Assembly (NCBI GenBank): GCA_965204665.1
Contig: OZ242002.1
Coordinates: 496,001-560,000 of the forward strand
Direction of reading: 5' to 3'
From: Nemesobacter sp965204665
GTDB lineage: Bacteria; Desulfobacterota_D; UBA1144; Nemesobacterales; Nemesobacteraceae
DNA: 64,000 nucleotides
This document shows, piece after piece, positions 35,472 through 45,600 of the stretch (its first letter is position 1; every line of letters begins with the position of its first letter). The notes below the pieces were generated by a model. It was not told the origin of the DNA and made no database searches. It worked only from the letters and a program-made list of their open reading frames with translations. Position numbers and translations under genes: made by a program.

Positions 35472-37755
35472 CTGACTGACTGTACTTCCTTCTTAGTCTT
35501 TGCCGGAGAATCTCCGCCAAAGTGTTGAGAAAAAACGTTGTAAGAAACAATAGAATCGCCGCAAGAAACAGAATTCTGTACAGAGTTCCTCCATGAGGAG
35601 CTTCGGGAAGTTCCACGGCGATGTTGGCGGAAAGCGCCCGGAATCCGTTAAAGAAACTCCAGTCCATCACGGGAGTGTTTCCCGTGGCCATAAGAACTAT
35701 CATCGTTTCCCCGACCGCCCTACCGAAACCGATCATGACAGCCGAAAATATTCCGGCGCTGGCGGAAGGCAACACGATCCTCACAGCAGTCTGCCACCTG
35801 TTGGCCCCGAGAGCCTGGGAACCAGCGCTGAGATTCCTCGGAACGCTTGAAAGAGCATCCTCCGAGATTGTGAAAATGATCGGAATAACAGTAAAGCCCA
35901 TGGCGAACCCCACAACCATCATGTTTCTCTGATCATAGCGAAGGTCGAAAACTCTGTAAAACCAGTCTTTGAAATCCCCGGTAAAAACCAGATTTTCAAC
36001 AGGGTTGTTAAGCCAGAGAGAAAGCCCGACGGCAATCCCTGTTACAGCGACAAGAAAAAAAAGTTCCGTCCCGGCTCGAAACCTGCCGGAAAAAGAAAGC
36101 GGGAGCCTGTTCCAGAAAAACAACGCGGCCAGTGTGAACAGAGTCACCAATACCGGCATTATAAGGGTCGCAACAAATATCTTTTCAAGAAGAGGAGCGA
36201 GCCAGAGCCCCGCGAGAAACCCAAGTACTACGCTCGGAAGCGCTGCCATAACCTCTATCACGGGTTTTACCGCACTTCTTATTGACGGATGGAGGAACTG
36301 AGAAACGCAGATAGCAGCGAGAATCGCAAGCGGAACCGACATCATCATAGCATATATGGCCCCTTTCAATGTTCCGTAGGCAAGTGGAGTAAGACTGAAC
36401 TTAGGCTCAAACTCGTCTGTTCCTCCTGTCGATTGCCAAACGTATTCGGGTTCACTGTATCCCTCGTACCAGATTTTGCCGAAAAGAGAACGGAAATTCG
36501 TCTCGGGATGAGGATTGTCGACATGGTAGTTAAAAAGCATCATATCGGAATCCAGAGCTACGATTCCGTTTGCCTTGGGCGTAAAAACTAAACCTTGATA
36601 AGGTTTTCCCCGTCCCTCGAAATCAAGTTGTCTAACAGCCGAAGTCGCGTGATAAAGAGATATGTTGCCGATGCTGTCCGAGGCAAGAAAACCTCTGCCT
36701 CTCCGGGATTCAGCGAACCTTTCAACCGAACCCGCAAGTGGCGGAAACGTATGCACTCTGGTAAGACGCGCATCACCCTGCTCTCCGCTGACCTCGAACC
36801 AGACGCTCACATTCCCGGATTCATCTCCCACTATGAGGGATCGCTCGCCGAGAAGAAATCCTATTTCAGTGACTGCTGTCTCAGGGTTGTTTGTGGCGTC
36901 TGAAACAGAACTGAGTTTCGGGGGAGAAGACGATGAAAGTCTCCAGTGATAAATTTTTCCATCATGCGTGGAGACATACAGGTTCTCCGCAACCGCATCA
37001 ACTTCCATCGCGGTAACCGACGAGCCTTCAAGGTCGGAAGTCAGATCATGGGTATAAGTCTCTATTAAACTTTCACCCGTGAAATCTTCTTCCTCCGTCT
37101 CCGAATACACGACAAGACGACGGCTCTGCGTATACACCGCAACCATTGCGGTTCCATCTTCAGGAGATGTTTTGTAAGCGAAAACATCTATCGGTTCGTC
37201 AATTACGCGGAAAGCCTCGGATTCCCTTACCCGGGAAACAACAGTTCTTTCCGTACCTTCACGGAACTCGACCTTAAACAGTACTTCAAAGGGTTTTATG
37301 TACCCCTCTCCATCAGCCAGAGCAAAAGATGAATTGCTTTTGATTTTGTAAAAAGATGAGTATCCGGAAGTTTTGTGATCAAGTGCGTGAGTTTTTAAAA
37401 GTTCCGGCTCCTCTTCAAGAGTAAAGAACCTTACCGCACCATTAGAATCCACCGTGAAAAACTGCTTGCGGTGCTCGTCAACCCCCAGTTCAAATATCCG
37501 CGCGGTTCGGCGGGCTTCGACATCCGACTCATTTTTTACTTCTGAAACGGCAGCAAGGCTTTTCTCGGGACCTTTCCAAAGAGGTATAGTCTCGATACCT
37601 ATGAAGAAAAGTATTCCTATTATACAGAAAATAATTCCGACGCCGCCGACAAAAACTACATTTCCGGCAATTTTGTCATAAAGTTTCCTTCTCTTTATCT
37701 GCTTGCGTTTTGAACTCTCATCAGTTTCCAACTGCTCGTTATTAAGTTGTGACAA
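35464..37755 (-). CDS. pstC: Phosphate ABC transporter permease PstC (long form)
   Basis: A 763-residue permease. An N-terminal membrane helix (VVFVGGVGIIFCIIGILFFI) precedes about 380 residues that look like a beta-propeller facing the periplasm (HDGKIYHWRL, VGDESGNVSVWFEV, ASDSIGNISLYH). The C-terminal permease core has the coupling loop DALSSVPRNLSAGSQALGANRWQ. The start codon is TTG; no ATG occurs in frame until well after the first helix. The gap to pstS (116 bases) contains a weak inverted repeat followed by T7 on the minus strand (37803-37846), which could reduce read-through from pstS, a common way to keep PstS in excess. Confidence 0.93.
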   Translation of the reverse strand: MSQLNNEQLETDESSKRKQIKRRKLYDKIAGNVVFVGGVGIIFCIIGILFFIGIETIPLWKGPEKSLAAVSEVKNESDVEARRTARIFELGVDEHRKQFFTVDSNGAVRFFTLEEEPELLKTHALDHKTSGYSSFYKIKSNSSFALADGEGYIKPFEVLFKVEFREGTERTVVSRVRESEAFRVIDEPIDVFAYKTSPEDGTAMVAVYTQSRRLVVYSETEEEDFTGESLIETYTHDLTSDLEGSSVTAMEVDAVAENLYVSTHDGKIYHWRLSSSSPPKLSSVSDATNNPETAVTEIGFLLGERSLIVGDESGNVSVWFEVSGEQGDARLTRVHTFPPLAGSVERFAESRRGRGFLASDSIGNISLYHATSAVRQLDFEGRGKPYQGLVFTPKANGIVALDSDMMLFNYHVDNPHPETNFRSLFGKIWYEGYSEPEYVWQSTGGTDEFEPKFSLTPLAYGTLKGAIYAMMMSVPLAILAAICVSQFLHPSIRSAVKPVIEVMAALPSVVLGFLAGLWLAPLLEKIFVATLIMPVLVTLFTLAALFFWNRLPLSFSGRFRAGTELFFLVAVTGIAVGLSLWLNNPVENLVFTGDFKDWFYRVFDLRYDQRNMMVVGFAMGFTVIPIIFTISEDALSSVPRNLSAGSQALGANRWQTAVRIVLPSASAGIFSAVMIGFGRAVGETMIVLMATGNTPVMDWSFFNGFRALSANIAVELPEAPHGGTLYRILFLAAILLFLTTFFLNTLAEILRQRLRRKYSQSDA

Positions 37756-37871
37756 TAGAAACTACCCCGCTTCGAACATGCCGTTATGTTGAACAGATAA
37801 AGAAAAAAAGCGCCTGTGGACTGTATATGCAGTTCTTCGGCAGTCCGCAAGAGCACAAAAAAGAATTTTTA

Positions 37872-38858
37872 TCAGTTAGCTTCTATCAAACTCCTGAGTT
37901 CCGCTACCTTGGCGGCGCTCAGTGGAAGATAACCGTCTTTTACAACTATCCGCTGCCCCTCGCGACTGAGAACATATTTGAGGAACTCAAGACGCAACGG
38001 GTCGAGAGATTCGTTCGGTTTTTTGTTCACATAGAGGTATAGAAATCTTCCCAGCGGATAGTTCTTGGCCCCCACGTTTTCAGGAGTAGGCTCGTAGCAC
38101 CCTTTGCCTTTGTCAAGCGCGACGGCCTTTACTCCGGAGGTTCTGTATCCGATACCGCTGTATCCTATTCCATGAAAGTCTTCGGTTATCCCCTGAACAA
38201 CGGCTGAAGACCCCGGCTGCTCTTTTACAGTATCTTTGTAATCGCCCTTGCAGAGAGCCTTCTTCTTGAAGAAACCATACGTTCCCGACGCGGAATTTCT
38301 TCCATATATGCTTATAGGCTTTCCGGAAAGAGAACCTCTCACTCCAGCTTCGCCCCATATAGCAATATCGGACGAAGCGCCGCATTTTCTGTTCTTTGAG
38401 AAAACGGCGTCAACCTGCTTTATTGAAAGACACTTTACGGGATTGTCCTTGTTGACATAAACCGCAAGGGCGTCAATCGAAGTCGGAACGGCAGTCGGCT
38501 TGTAACCGGCTGCTTTTTCGAAAGCGTCAACCTCTTTAGACTTCATGCTTCTCGACATCGGACCGAACTGTGAAGTTCCCTCTATAAGAGCCGGCGGGGC
38601 GGTACTTGAACCCTTGCCCTCTATCTGGCACTTAACGTTAGGATAGAATTTCGCAAACCCCTCGCACCAGAACGTCATAAGATTATTCATGGTGTCGGAA
38701 CCGACGCTGTTTATATTTCCGGAAACACCTGAAACTTTTTTGTAAGCGGGTATGCCGGAATCAACTTTTACTGTCTGAGCCTGGGCATTCACACCAAACG
38801 CAGGAGCACTTAGAAAAGCAACAAGGGTCAAACATGACTTGATATTCAAATTCTTCAT
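37872..38858 (-). CDS. pstS: Phosphate-binding periplasmic protein
   Basis: A 328-residue solute-binding protein that captures phosphate for PstCA. The signal peptide ends near GVNAQAQ. Phosphate-binding loops typical of PstS are visible: SVGSDTMNNLM, KGSSTAPPALIEG, FGPMSRSMKSKE and GRNSASGTYGFF. It carries six Cys in the mature part, more than most PstS. AAAGGAGG lies well placed before the ATG. It is the first gene of pstS-C-A-B-phoU; upstream lies a G8/A8 tract and then the porin gene. Confidence 0.95.
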   Translation of the reverse strand: MKNLNIKSCLTLVAFLSAPAFGVNAQAQTVKVDSGIPAYKKVSGVSGNINSVGSDTMNNLMTFWCEGFAKFYPNVKCQIEGKGSSTAPPALIEGTSQFGPMSRSMKSKEVDAFEKAAGYKPTAVPTSIDALAVYVNKDNPVKCLSIKQVDAVFSKNRKCGASSDIAIWGEAGVRGSLSGKPISIYGRNSASGTYGFFKKKALCKGDYKDTVKEQPGSSAVVQGITEDFHGIGYSGIGYRTSGVKAVALDKGKGCYEPTPENVGAKNYPLGRFLYLYVNKKPNESLDPLRLEFLKYVLSREGQRIVVKDGYLPLSAAKVAELRSLIEAN

Positions 38859-38915
38859 AGCAATAAGCCTCCTTTATAGATTGTAAAAAGAGCAATCGAA
38901 AAACCCGAAGACTAT

Positions 38916-38931
38916 CCCCCCCCTTTTTTTT
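38916..38931 (-). repeat. A8G8 homopolymer pair upstream of pstS
   Basis: On the minus strand eight A then eight G, followed by ATAGTC, about 55 bases before the pstS ATG. The position of the G-run next to a possible -10 recalls the tracts at 4925 and 13923, but the -10 is poor and no good -35 is seen. Confidence 0.6.
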
Positions 38932-38975
38932 AATCCTCATCAATTCAATGGACTTAAAAGGGGGTAACAGTTCGG

Positions 38976-40142
38976 TTAGAAGTATGCCTGAACCTGAGCT
39001 CTTACCATGCTCTCGTCAGCCTCAGTTCCATCAATCATCTCTTGCTTCTGGAATGTGTAATCAATCTGCACCTTCCATTTGTGATTACCGCTCAAGTAGT
39101 AGTTCACGCCTCCGGCGGCCGCCCAGATTTTGTCCATATTATCTTCAGCAGGCACATCTTCATCAAAAGAGATCTGCGCGTATCTTGCCGCAACTTCAAA
39201 TTTCTTCGGCATAAGGAAAAAACCGCCCTGTGCCCTGAAACCGTAATCATAGGCTTTTTTCAAGGCATCGTCATCTACCCATCTTCCGATATACTCACCG
39301 GTAAGGTTGAACCTGGGATCGCGGTAGTTCGCGTCGGCGGTAAAAGAAATCACGGAACCGTTTACGAGAGCCCTCTCTTCCGAAGGAATTCCAACATTGG
39401 AATCAAGACGGCTAGGGTCGTCTTTTCCATCGTCTTTAACATCTATACCGGCAACCGCCGCACCGATTGTCAGGGTCGGCTCTTTGCCGAAGTTCTCTTT
39501 CACCTTCTCAGCACTTTCCCCCATGACCGAAGCCTGGATTCTAGCTGACCACAGCATTCCCATATCGCCTTTGTCATTTTTAGTGTTTGCCCCCTCTCCT
39601 TGGAAAATACCCAGATCGTAGCGAACCATGCCGTCGCCGAGAAGACCGTAAATACCACCACCTATATCCCTGTCGAACTCGAAGTAGTCGGTTATGATCG
39701 AACGACCTACGAGCTGGAGTGCGGACGAGGAATTAAGAACCTCTCTGTTGAAGGGAACCTTGTACTGTCCTGCAACGGGAACAAACATCTTGTTCCGCGC
39801 GAACGAAAGTTTGAGATCCTTCAGTTCCCCATCCCTTGAGAAATCGTACTGAATCTTGTATTTCATCCAGGGTGCAAACGCGTTTCCGTCCCAAGTTATC
39901 CTGAGTCTCCTTACCCTGAAACCGAGGCCATCGTCATCATCTCCATCCTTGTTGGTGTAATTGGCCAAGAACTGACCGCGAAGCCTCATTCTTAGTTTGT
40001 AATTCTTGTCGGCGGTCTGAAAAGTAAGACCGGTGCCCTTCTTCAATTTGACCATTAAATCATCAGCCTGCACTGATGAAGGGGCAAATGTAAAAGTAAG
40101 TAGCACCATAAGCGACACCGCTAAAACAGATAAAATTCTCAT
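38976..40142 (-). CDS. Phosphate-selective porin O/P family, copy 1
   Basis: A 388-residue outer-membrane porin closely related to the copy at 30727-31884. The two share FAPWMKYKIQYD, GQYKVPFNRE and DIGGGIYG-type segments and differ mostly in loops. Signal peptide MRILSVLAVSLMVLLTFTF; last residue Phe (AQVQAYF). GGAGG precedes the ATG by nine bases. It is transcribed towards pstS and is divergent from phoB, so the 40143-40316 gap may hold control sites for both. Within it, on the minus strand, TTAACT and CTAACA occur 11 bases apart, a spacing like that of Pho boxes; this is only suggestive. Confidence 0.88.
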   Translation of the reverse strand: MRILSVLAVSLMVLLTFTFAPSSVQADDLMVKLKKGTGLTFQTADKNYKLRMRLRGQFLANYTNKDGDDDDGLGFRVRRLRITWDGNAFAPWMKYKIQYDFSRDGELKDLKLSFARNKMFVPVAGQYKVPFNREVLNSSSALQLVGRSIITDYFEFDRDIGGGIYGLLGDGMVRYDLGIFQGEGANTKNDKGDMGMLWSARIQASVMGESAEKVKENFGKEPTLTIGAAVAGIDVKDDGKDDPSRLDSNVGIPSEERALVNGSVISFTADANYRDPRFNLTGEYIGRWVDDDALKKAYDYGFRAQGGFFLMPKKFEVAARYAQISFDEDVPAEDNMDKIWAAAGGVNYYLSGNHKWKVQIDYTFQKQEMIDGTEADESMVRAQVQAYF

Positions 40143-40316
40143 CTCTCAACCCTCCTTTAAGGTTATGTTTCTCTGCCATGGTTTGAGCAATTGGAGAGTA
40201 TTCTATGGAAAGACGGTTAATTAAAGATAAATAAATTGTTAGTTCTGAGTTAAGAAGCAGGGCCGGGCAATTGATGCGCCGTTACTCATTCTGTACATTA
40301 TCCTCAGGATAGATTG

Positions 40317-41015
40317 ATGAAAAAACTTGTTGCTGTGGTAGATGATGAAAAGGATATACTGAGCCTTATAACACACCATCTCAAGCGGGAAGGCTATCAA
40401 GTAAAATCCTTCCGGAGTGGAAAAGATTTTCTTCTATACCTTGATTCAGTTCCTCCCGACTTAGTGTTATTGGATATAATGCTTCCCGGAATGGATGGAC
40501 TTGAAATCTGCAGGATTCTCAAAAGCAAACCCTCGACAAGTTCAATTCCCGTAATAATGATAACTGCGAAATCCACCGAGGCGGACATAGTAGTCGGGCT
40601 TGAATTGGGTGCAGACGACTATATAGTAAAACCTTTTAGAATCCGAGAACTTGCAGCGCGGGTAAAGAGCATGATGAGAAGATCTTCGAACAATGGTTCC
40701 GGAGACGGTTCTCTGCAGGTAGGTCCGATAAACATAAATTCCGACAATTATGAAGTATCGGTGGATTCTCGAAGAATCGGTCTTACAACCACTGAGTTCA
40801 GGATACTCGAAACCCTTGCCGAAACAGAAGGGAAGGTCTTTACTCGAGACCAACTTCTTAAGAGAAAAACTCTCTGGGGGGATGAAAGAGTGGTCTTTGA
40901 CAGAACTATAGACGTCCACATAAAGAACCTTAGAGAAAAACTGGGCCCTGCCGGCAGAATGATAAAGACCGTAAGAGGCATCGGATACAAGCTGGAAAAC
41001 ATCCAAACGGTTTGA
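40317..41015 (+). CDS. phoB: Phosphate regulon response regulator PhoB
   Basis: A 232-residue OmpR/PhoB-type regulator. The receiver domain has the acidic pocket VVDDEKD, phospho-acceptor Asp53 in VLLDIMLPGMDG and the Lys in DDYIVKPF. The winged-helix DNA-binding domain has TTTEFRILETLAE, FTRDQLL and TIDVHIKNLREKLG followed by KTVRGIGYKL. ATG 40317 is chosen; a TTG just before it is in frame. It overlaps phoR and is divergent from the porin and pst genes that it probably controls. Confidence 0.93.
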   Translation: MKKLVAVVDDEKDILSLITHHLKREGYQVKSFRSGKDFLLYLDSVPPDLVLLDIMLPGMDGLEICRILKSKPSTSSIPVIMITAKSTEADIVVGLELGADDYIVKPFRIRELAARVKSMMRRSSNNGSGDGSLQVGPININSDNYEVSVDSRRIGLTTTEFRILETLAETEGKVFTRDQLLKRKTLWGDERVVFDRTIDVHIKNLREKLGPAGRMIKTVRGIGYKLENIQTV

Positions 41016-42379
41016 AGATATTTCAAAAACATTTTCTATACATCCTCACCCTCTCGGCCGCAGCTGCGGGAATCATAGTAGTTTTTATCACGCCGCAGAG
41101 GGAAATCACTACGTTTGTGGCGCATATGGCGGTATTTCTCGCGTTCGGGCTCGTAATTCTTCAGATAGTGGAAAAAGACATTCTCAAGGATTTTTCAAGA
41201 ATATCCAAAGCCCTTGAACTCCTTCCCGAAAAACAGAAAAAAGCTAAGAAGACCGGTCGCAAGTTAAGTGACTTCGATACGGGTGTTGTCTATTCCATAA
41301 GAGAACTTTCTGAAAGAATATCCATTCAGATGAAAGATACAGAAAGGGAAAGAAACCAGTTGAAAAGCATACTGGAGTCCATGAGGGAGGGGGTTGTAGT
41401 CATATCAAACGACGAAAAACTCCTGCTTATAAACGATACCGCACGGGAGATGTTCTCAATTACCGACCCGTTGCTTGGCCGTCCTTATATGGAGACCATA
41501 AGAAACACCGGACTTCAGAATATTATCTCGCACACAAGGAAGAAAAACAAATCCGTAACTCAGGAAATCCCGGTATTTTTTCCGGAAGAAAGATCTTATT
41601 TGGCGAGCATCAGGGTCAGTTCCCGCTACAAGGAAACCATTGTCGTTATCTTTGATATAACGGAATTAAAGAAACTTGAGCGTATGAAGGCAGATTTTGT
41701 GGCGAATGTATCCCATGAACTGAGAACTCCACTCACATCCATAAAGGGATATATCGAAACTCTTATGGATAGAAACTACGACTCTCAGGAGGAAAAAAAG
41801 AATTTTCTTCAAATAATAAACGAAAATACAGACAGACTGATAGTAATCGCTTCCGACCTTCTGGTTCTCTCGGAAATCGAAAGCAGGAATCTGGATTCAG
41901 AGGAAGAAAGAAAGGGGTACGGAGAAATTGATATCGGAGAAACTATCCGTCATTGCGCAGACTCTCTTAACTCATTCGCGCTGAAAAAGGAAATATCCCT
42001 ATCAGTTAGGGTGCAAGATAATCTTCCCGCGTTCAATGCCAACAAATTTCTTTTAGAACGCATGCTGCTGAACCTCATCGAAAATGCGGTGAAATACACC
42101 CCGGAGGGCGGGTCTATTTCGTTGAGCGTATTATGTCCCTATGAAAACTCTCTCCAGATAGAAATAACAGATACGGGTATTGGAATTCCCGCAGAGCACC
42201 AAGAAAGAATATTTGAGAGGTTCTACAGAGTTGATAAGGACCGGTCTAGAGAACTGGGCGGGTCGGGACTTGGTCTGAGCATAGTTAAACACGCAGTCCT
42301 TCAACACGGCGGATCTGTCGAGGTTAAGAGTTCAGAAGGTGAAGGGAGCACATTCACCGTGAACCTGCCTCTGTACTGA
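41012..42379 (+). CDS. phoR: Phosphate regulon sensor histidine kinase PhoR
   Basis: A 455-residue membrane kinase. Two N-terminal membrane helices (FLYILTLSAAAAGIIVVFI and HMAVFLAFGLVILQIV), a PAS domain (LESMREGVVVISND), the phospho-acceptor His235 in NVSHELRTPLTSIKGYIE, and a HATPase_c domain with NLIENAVKYTPEGG, ITDTGIGIP and GGSGLGLSIVK. The start is TTG, overlapping the phoB stop as TTGA, so the two are coupled. No large periplasmic sensor is present, as in PhoR of E. coli, where sensing passes through PhoU and PstSCAB. No strong terminator is seen in the 242 bases before the convergent giant gene. Confidence 0.92.
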   Translation: MKIFQKHFLYILTLSAAAAGIIVVFITPQREITTFVAHMAVFLAFGLVILQIVEKDILKDFSRISKALELLPEKQKKAKKTGRKLSDFDTGVVYSIRELSERISIQMKDTERERNQLKSILESMREGVVVISNDEKLLLINDTAREMFSITDPLLGRPYMETIRNTGLQNIISHTRKKNKSVTQEIPVFFPEERSYLASIRVSSRYKETIVVIFDITELKKLERMKADFVANVSHELRTPLTSIKGYIETLMDRNYDSQEEKKNFLQIINENTDRLIVIASDLLVLSEIESRNLDSEEERKGYGEIDIGETIRHCADSLNSFALKKEISLSVRVQDNLPAFNANKFLLERMLLNLIENAVKYTPEGGSISLSVLCPYENSLQIEITDTGIGIPAEHQERIFERFYRVDKDRSRELGGSGLGLSIVKHAVLQHGGSVEVKSSEGEGSTFTVNLPLY

Positions 42380-42621
42380 TCACAGGACAGGACTTAATCA
42401 AGAGATATTTCTACTGTTCAATAAAAAAATCAAACACCTACGGCGAACAAAATTTTCTCACTTCCCCCGAAAAAAAGATCAAAAAGACCGGCAGAGATTA
42501 TACACGGCACTGTGCAGATATCTTTTGAGGGTGTACAAGAACAGCACTTGATTTTCTGCCAACTAAACCGAGTCTGATGTAAGCAATTATGTTCAGACTT
42601 TGCCGTTAATTCTCTTGTATT

Positions 42622-45600
42622 TTACCAGCGTAGATTACCCTTCAGCATAATACCGTTTTCAGCATCTGCCGACTGTTGTTCTCTGCGGATTCCCTCAAGG
42701 TCTAAGTCGACTCCGTCGCCCAGGCGATAACGGGTGCCGAGGCGCAGGTATCTGCTTCCCCCGTCCTCCAGGCTCAGTCCCGCATACGGGCTCAGCACGG
42801 AGAGATCGGTTACGCCGCCGAGACCGAAGCCGTGTCCGATTTCCGCATTCATGCTGCTGCGCGCGTCAGTACCGCTCCTAGACAGCAACTCCGCAGTGCC
42901 GCGGTCAAACAGACTCTCTATCCCGCTTCCCGTATCACCACGCGAGGATTCAAGTTTCAGAAACGTCCCTCTCCCGTCTCCGCCGGGTTCAAGAACCACC
43001 GACGCGCTCATTCCCCACTCCTCCCAATCCTGCTCATGGTCAGCCAACGTCCGGGTTCTCAACTCCACAGTCAGCCCCGTAGGATTGTTGTAACTCAGAG
43101 ATGCTCCCGCTTCCAGTCCCGCCCCTCCCGACATATCCCCGCCGTCGTGCCGTACGCCTATCTCCAGCGTCGGCGTCACCGCAGCTCCGCTTTCCAGAAC
43201 ACGCTCGTGGGAAGCCTGCAGAGCCATGCGCAGTCTGCGCACATCCACTTCAAGTTCCGCAAGACCGTTATCCGCTCCCGTCTTCGCACGCGCGAACGAG
43301 CCTTCACCCTTAATCGCAAACCTCGTCATCCCGCCGGCTATCATGTCGGAACCCTCCCCCAGCGCCAGACGACCGCCCAAGGCTGCTCCGGTAAACGTCA
43401 GATCTGCTCTGCTTATCACGCTCTGATCCTCTCCTATTCTCACATTACCTCTACCGTAACCCGCACTCGCCCACAGACTTGAACCTCCGGGCGCAAGCCA
43501 CGCCGCATACGGATGCACCGAAGTCAAAGTAGTTCGGTATAAACCCTGCGACCCCTCGCTGTTCGCATCAAAATCCCCTTCCGTACGCGACACCGCCCAA
43601 CCGGCCAGCAGATTCCGCAGACGGACATCCGCACCCAGGTGCGCAGTCCACAATCCTCCGTTCCATGAAATATCTTCATCCGAGCCGGACAGCGACATCC
43701 AATTTCCTCTACCCCACACTGCCCAAGGCATTTGACCGTCCTGCGTCGATGAATCCATACCTTCGCCGCCGTCTTGTCCGTTAAGCCCCAAGCTGAATTC
43801 CATCCCGTCGAGCGCTTCCCGCATGCCTATGCCGAGGTCTTCCGACACATCTTCAGGCCAAAGCGCATTCAGATACTTATCTTCTTCGGTCGGAGGGGAC
43901 GGCGTGTTTCCGAAGCGCAGTGTCGTATCCGCCGTATTGCCCGAGGCCGCGGCTTCAATCCTGTAGGAAATCGCATCCAGCGACTGAGACATAATCGCTG
44001 CCGTAACCCTCGGCAGCACGACGCGGTTTATAGTGTTGAGACGCTCGGCCGTCGTATCTTTCACCAGAACCTGCACGGAGTCGATCTTCACCGAGCCGTA
44101 GTCACCGCCTGAAGCGCTGTGGGTAAGCGTCACCCTCTCATCATCCAGGTCTCTGTCTCCCGCTGCACTCACCGTCACCGTCTGCACGGTATCCCAGTCA
44201 TCCGCAGTGAACTCAAGCGATGCCCTGTCCACCGTCACATCTCCCGCTGCTCCTCTCACCGTTATCGTCACTTCACCGGTAGGCTCCGATTCCAGCACTA
44301 CCGCATATGTACCGCTTGATCCCTCATCCACCGTCAATTCGGTCGGCGCAACCGTTACTGCGGCCGTGTCGTCCTCCGTCACGGTTATCACCACCGAGTC
44401 TATACTTACCGAATCATAACCGCCGCCCGAGGCGCTGTGGGTAAGCGTCACATCGGGATCCGTAACCGCGTCATCATCAGAAGCAGCGCTCACGGTTATT
44501 GTCCGCGCTTCATTCCAGTTATCCGCAGTGAATACAAGCGATGTCCTGTCCACCGATACATCTCCCGCCGCTCCTCTCATCGTTATCGTCACTTCACCCG
44601 CAGGCTTCGATTCCAGCACTACCGTATATGTACCGCTTGATCCCTCATCCACCGTCAATTCGGTCGGTGCAACCGTCACTCCGGCCGCCCTTTCGTTATC
44701 CGTTATCGTTCCTCTGGCTACACCGTCTGAAATCATAACCCCGGAAGAGGGCTGCGACAGAGTCACCGTAAACGTCTCGTCATCTTCATTGATGCTGTCG
44801 TCTATTACCGTCACCGTTATCGTCGTCGTAGCTTCTCCGGCCGCAATACCCGCCTCGACAGGTGTCTTGACCGCAGTGAAATCCTCTCCGGCCGTCGCGG
44901 TGTCTCCGCTCTCCGCCGTCACCGTATATCTGAAACTTATCCGCGATGTCGGTGCAGGCTCCGCCGTCACCGTAAAGGCGAAAGTTCCGTCCTCGGCCGC
45001 CGTCACATCCGCAATGCTCAGTGAAACTTCGGAAACCGCTCCGCTCGGCGTCGCGCGCACCGCGGCGGAAGCTACACTGCTGCCGGCGGCGTTCACCGCG
45101 CGTATTCTGAAACTGTATTCCACGCCTCCGGTCAATCCCGTGACCGTATAACTGGTCGTAGTCGGTCCCGAACCCGGAATATTATTCCAGGGACCGTAAT
45201 TCTCCTCGGCGGCCGAAGACGGGACGGCGTCACCGACCAGGAGAGACACCTGGTCTTCATCGCCCGGGGGACTCTGCTGATACTGCCACCCCGTAATACT
45301 GGAGTCCGAGGGGTCATCCCATCTCAACGTCACTTCCCCCGCACCCGCCGTGCCCGTCACGCCCGTAGGTGCAGCCGGTTGTTCATTATCTCCGATCGTC
45401 ACCTTCGTCTCGGCGTTGCCGAGCTTGAAACCGGCGGGCAGGGACGCCGACGCCGCTATCGTCACCGTGAACGTCTCGTCTCCCTCAGCTTCTTCGTCAT
45501 CGGTAATCGGAATCACTATGTCCTTCGTCGTGTCGGTCGCGTTGAACACAACCGACGTCACCGCGTCGTTGTCGTAGTCTCCGTCCGCAGGATTGCCGGC

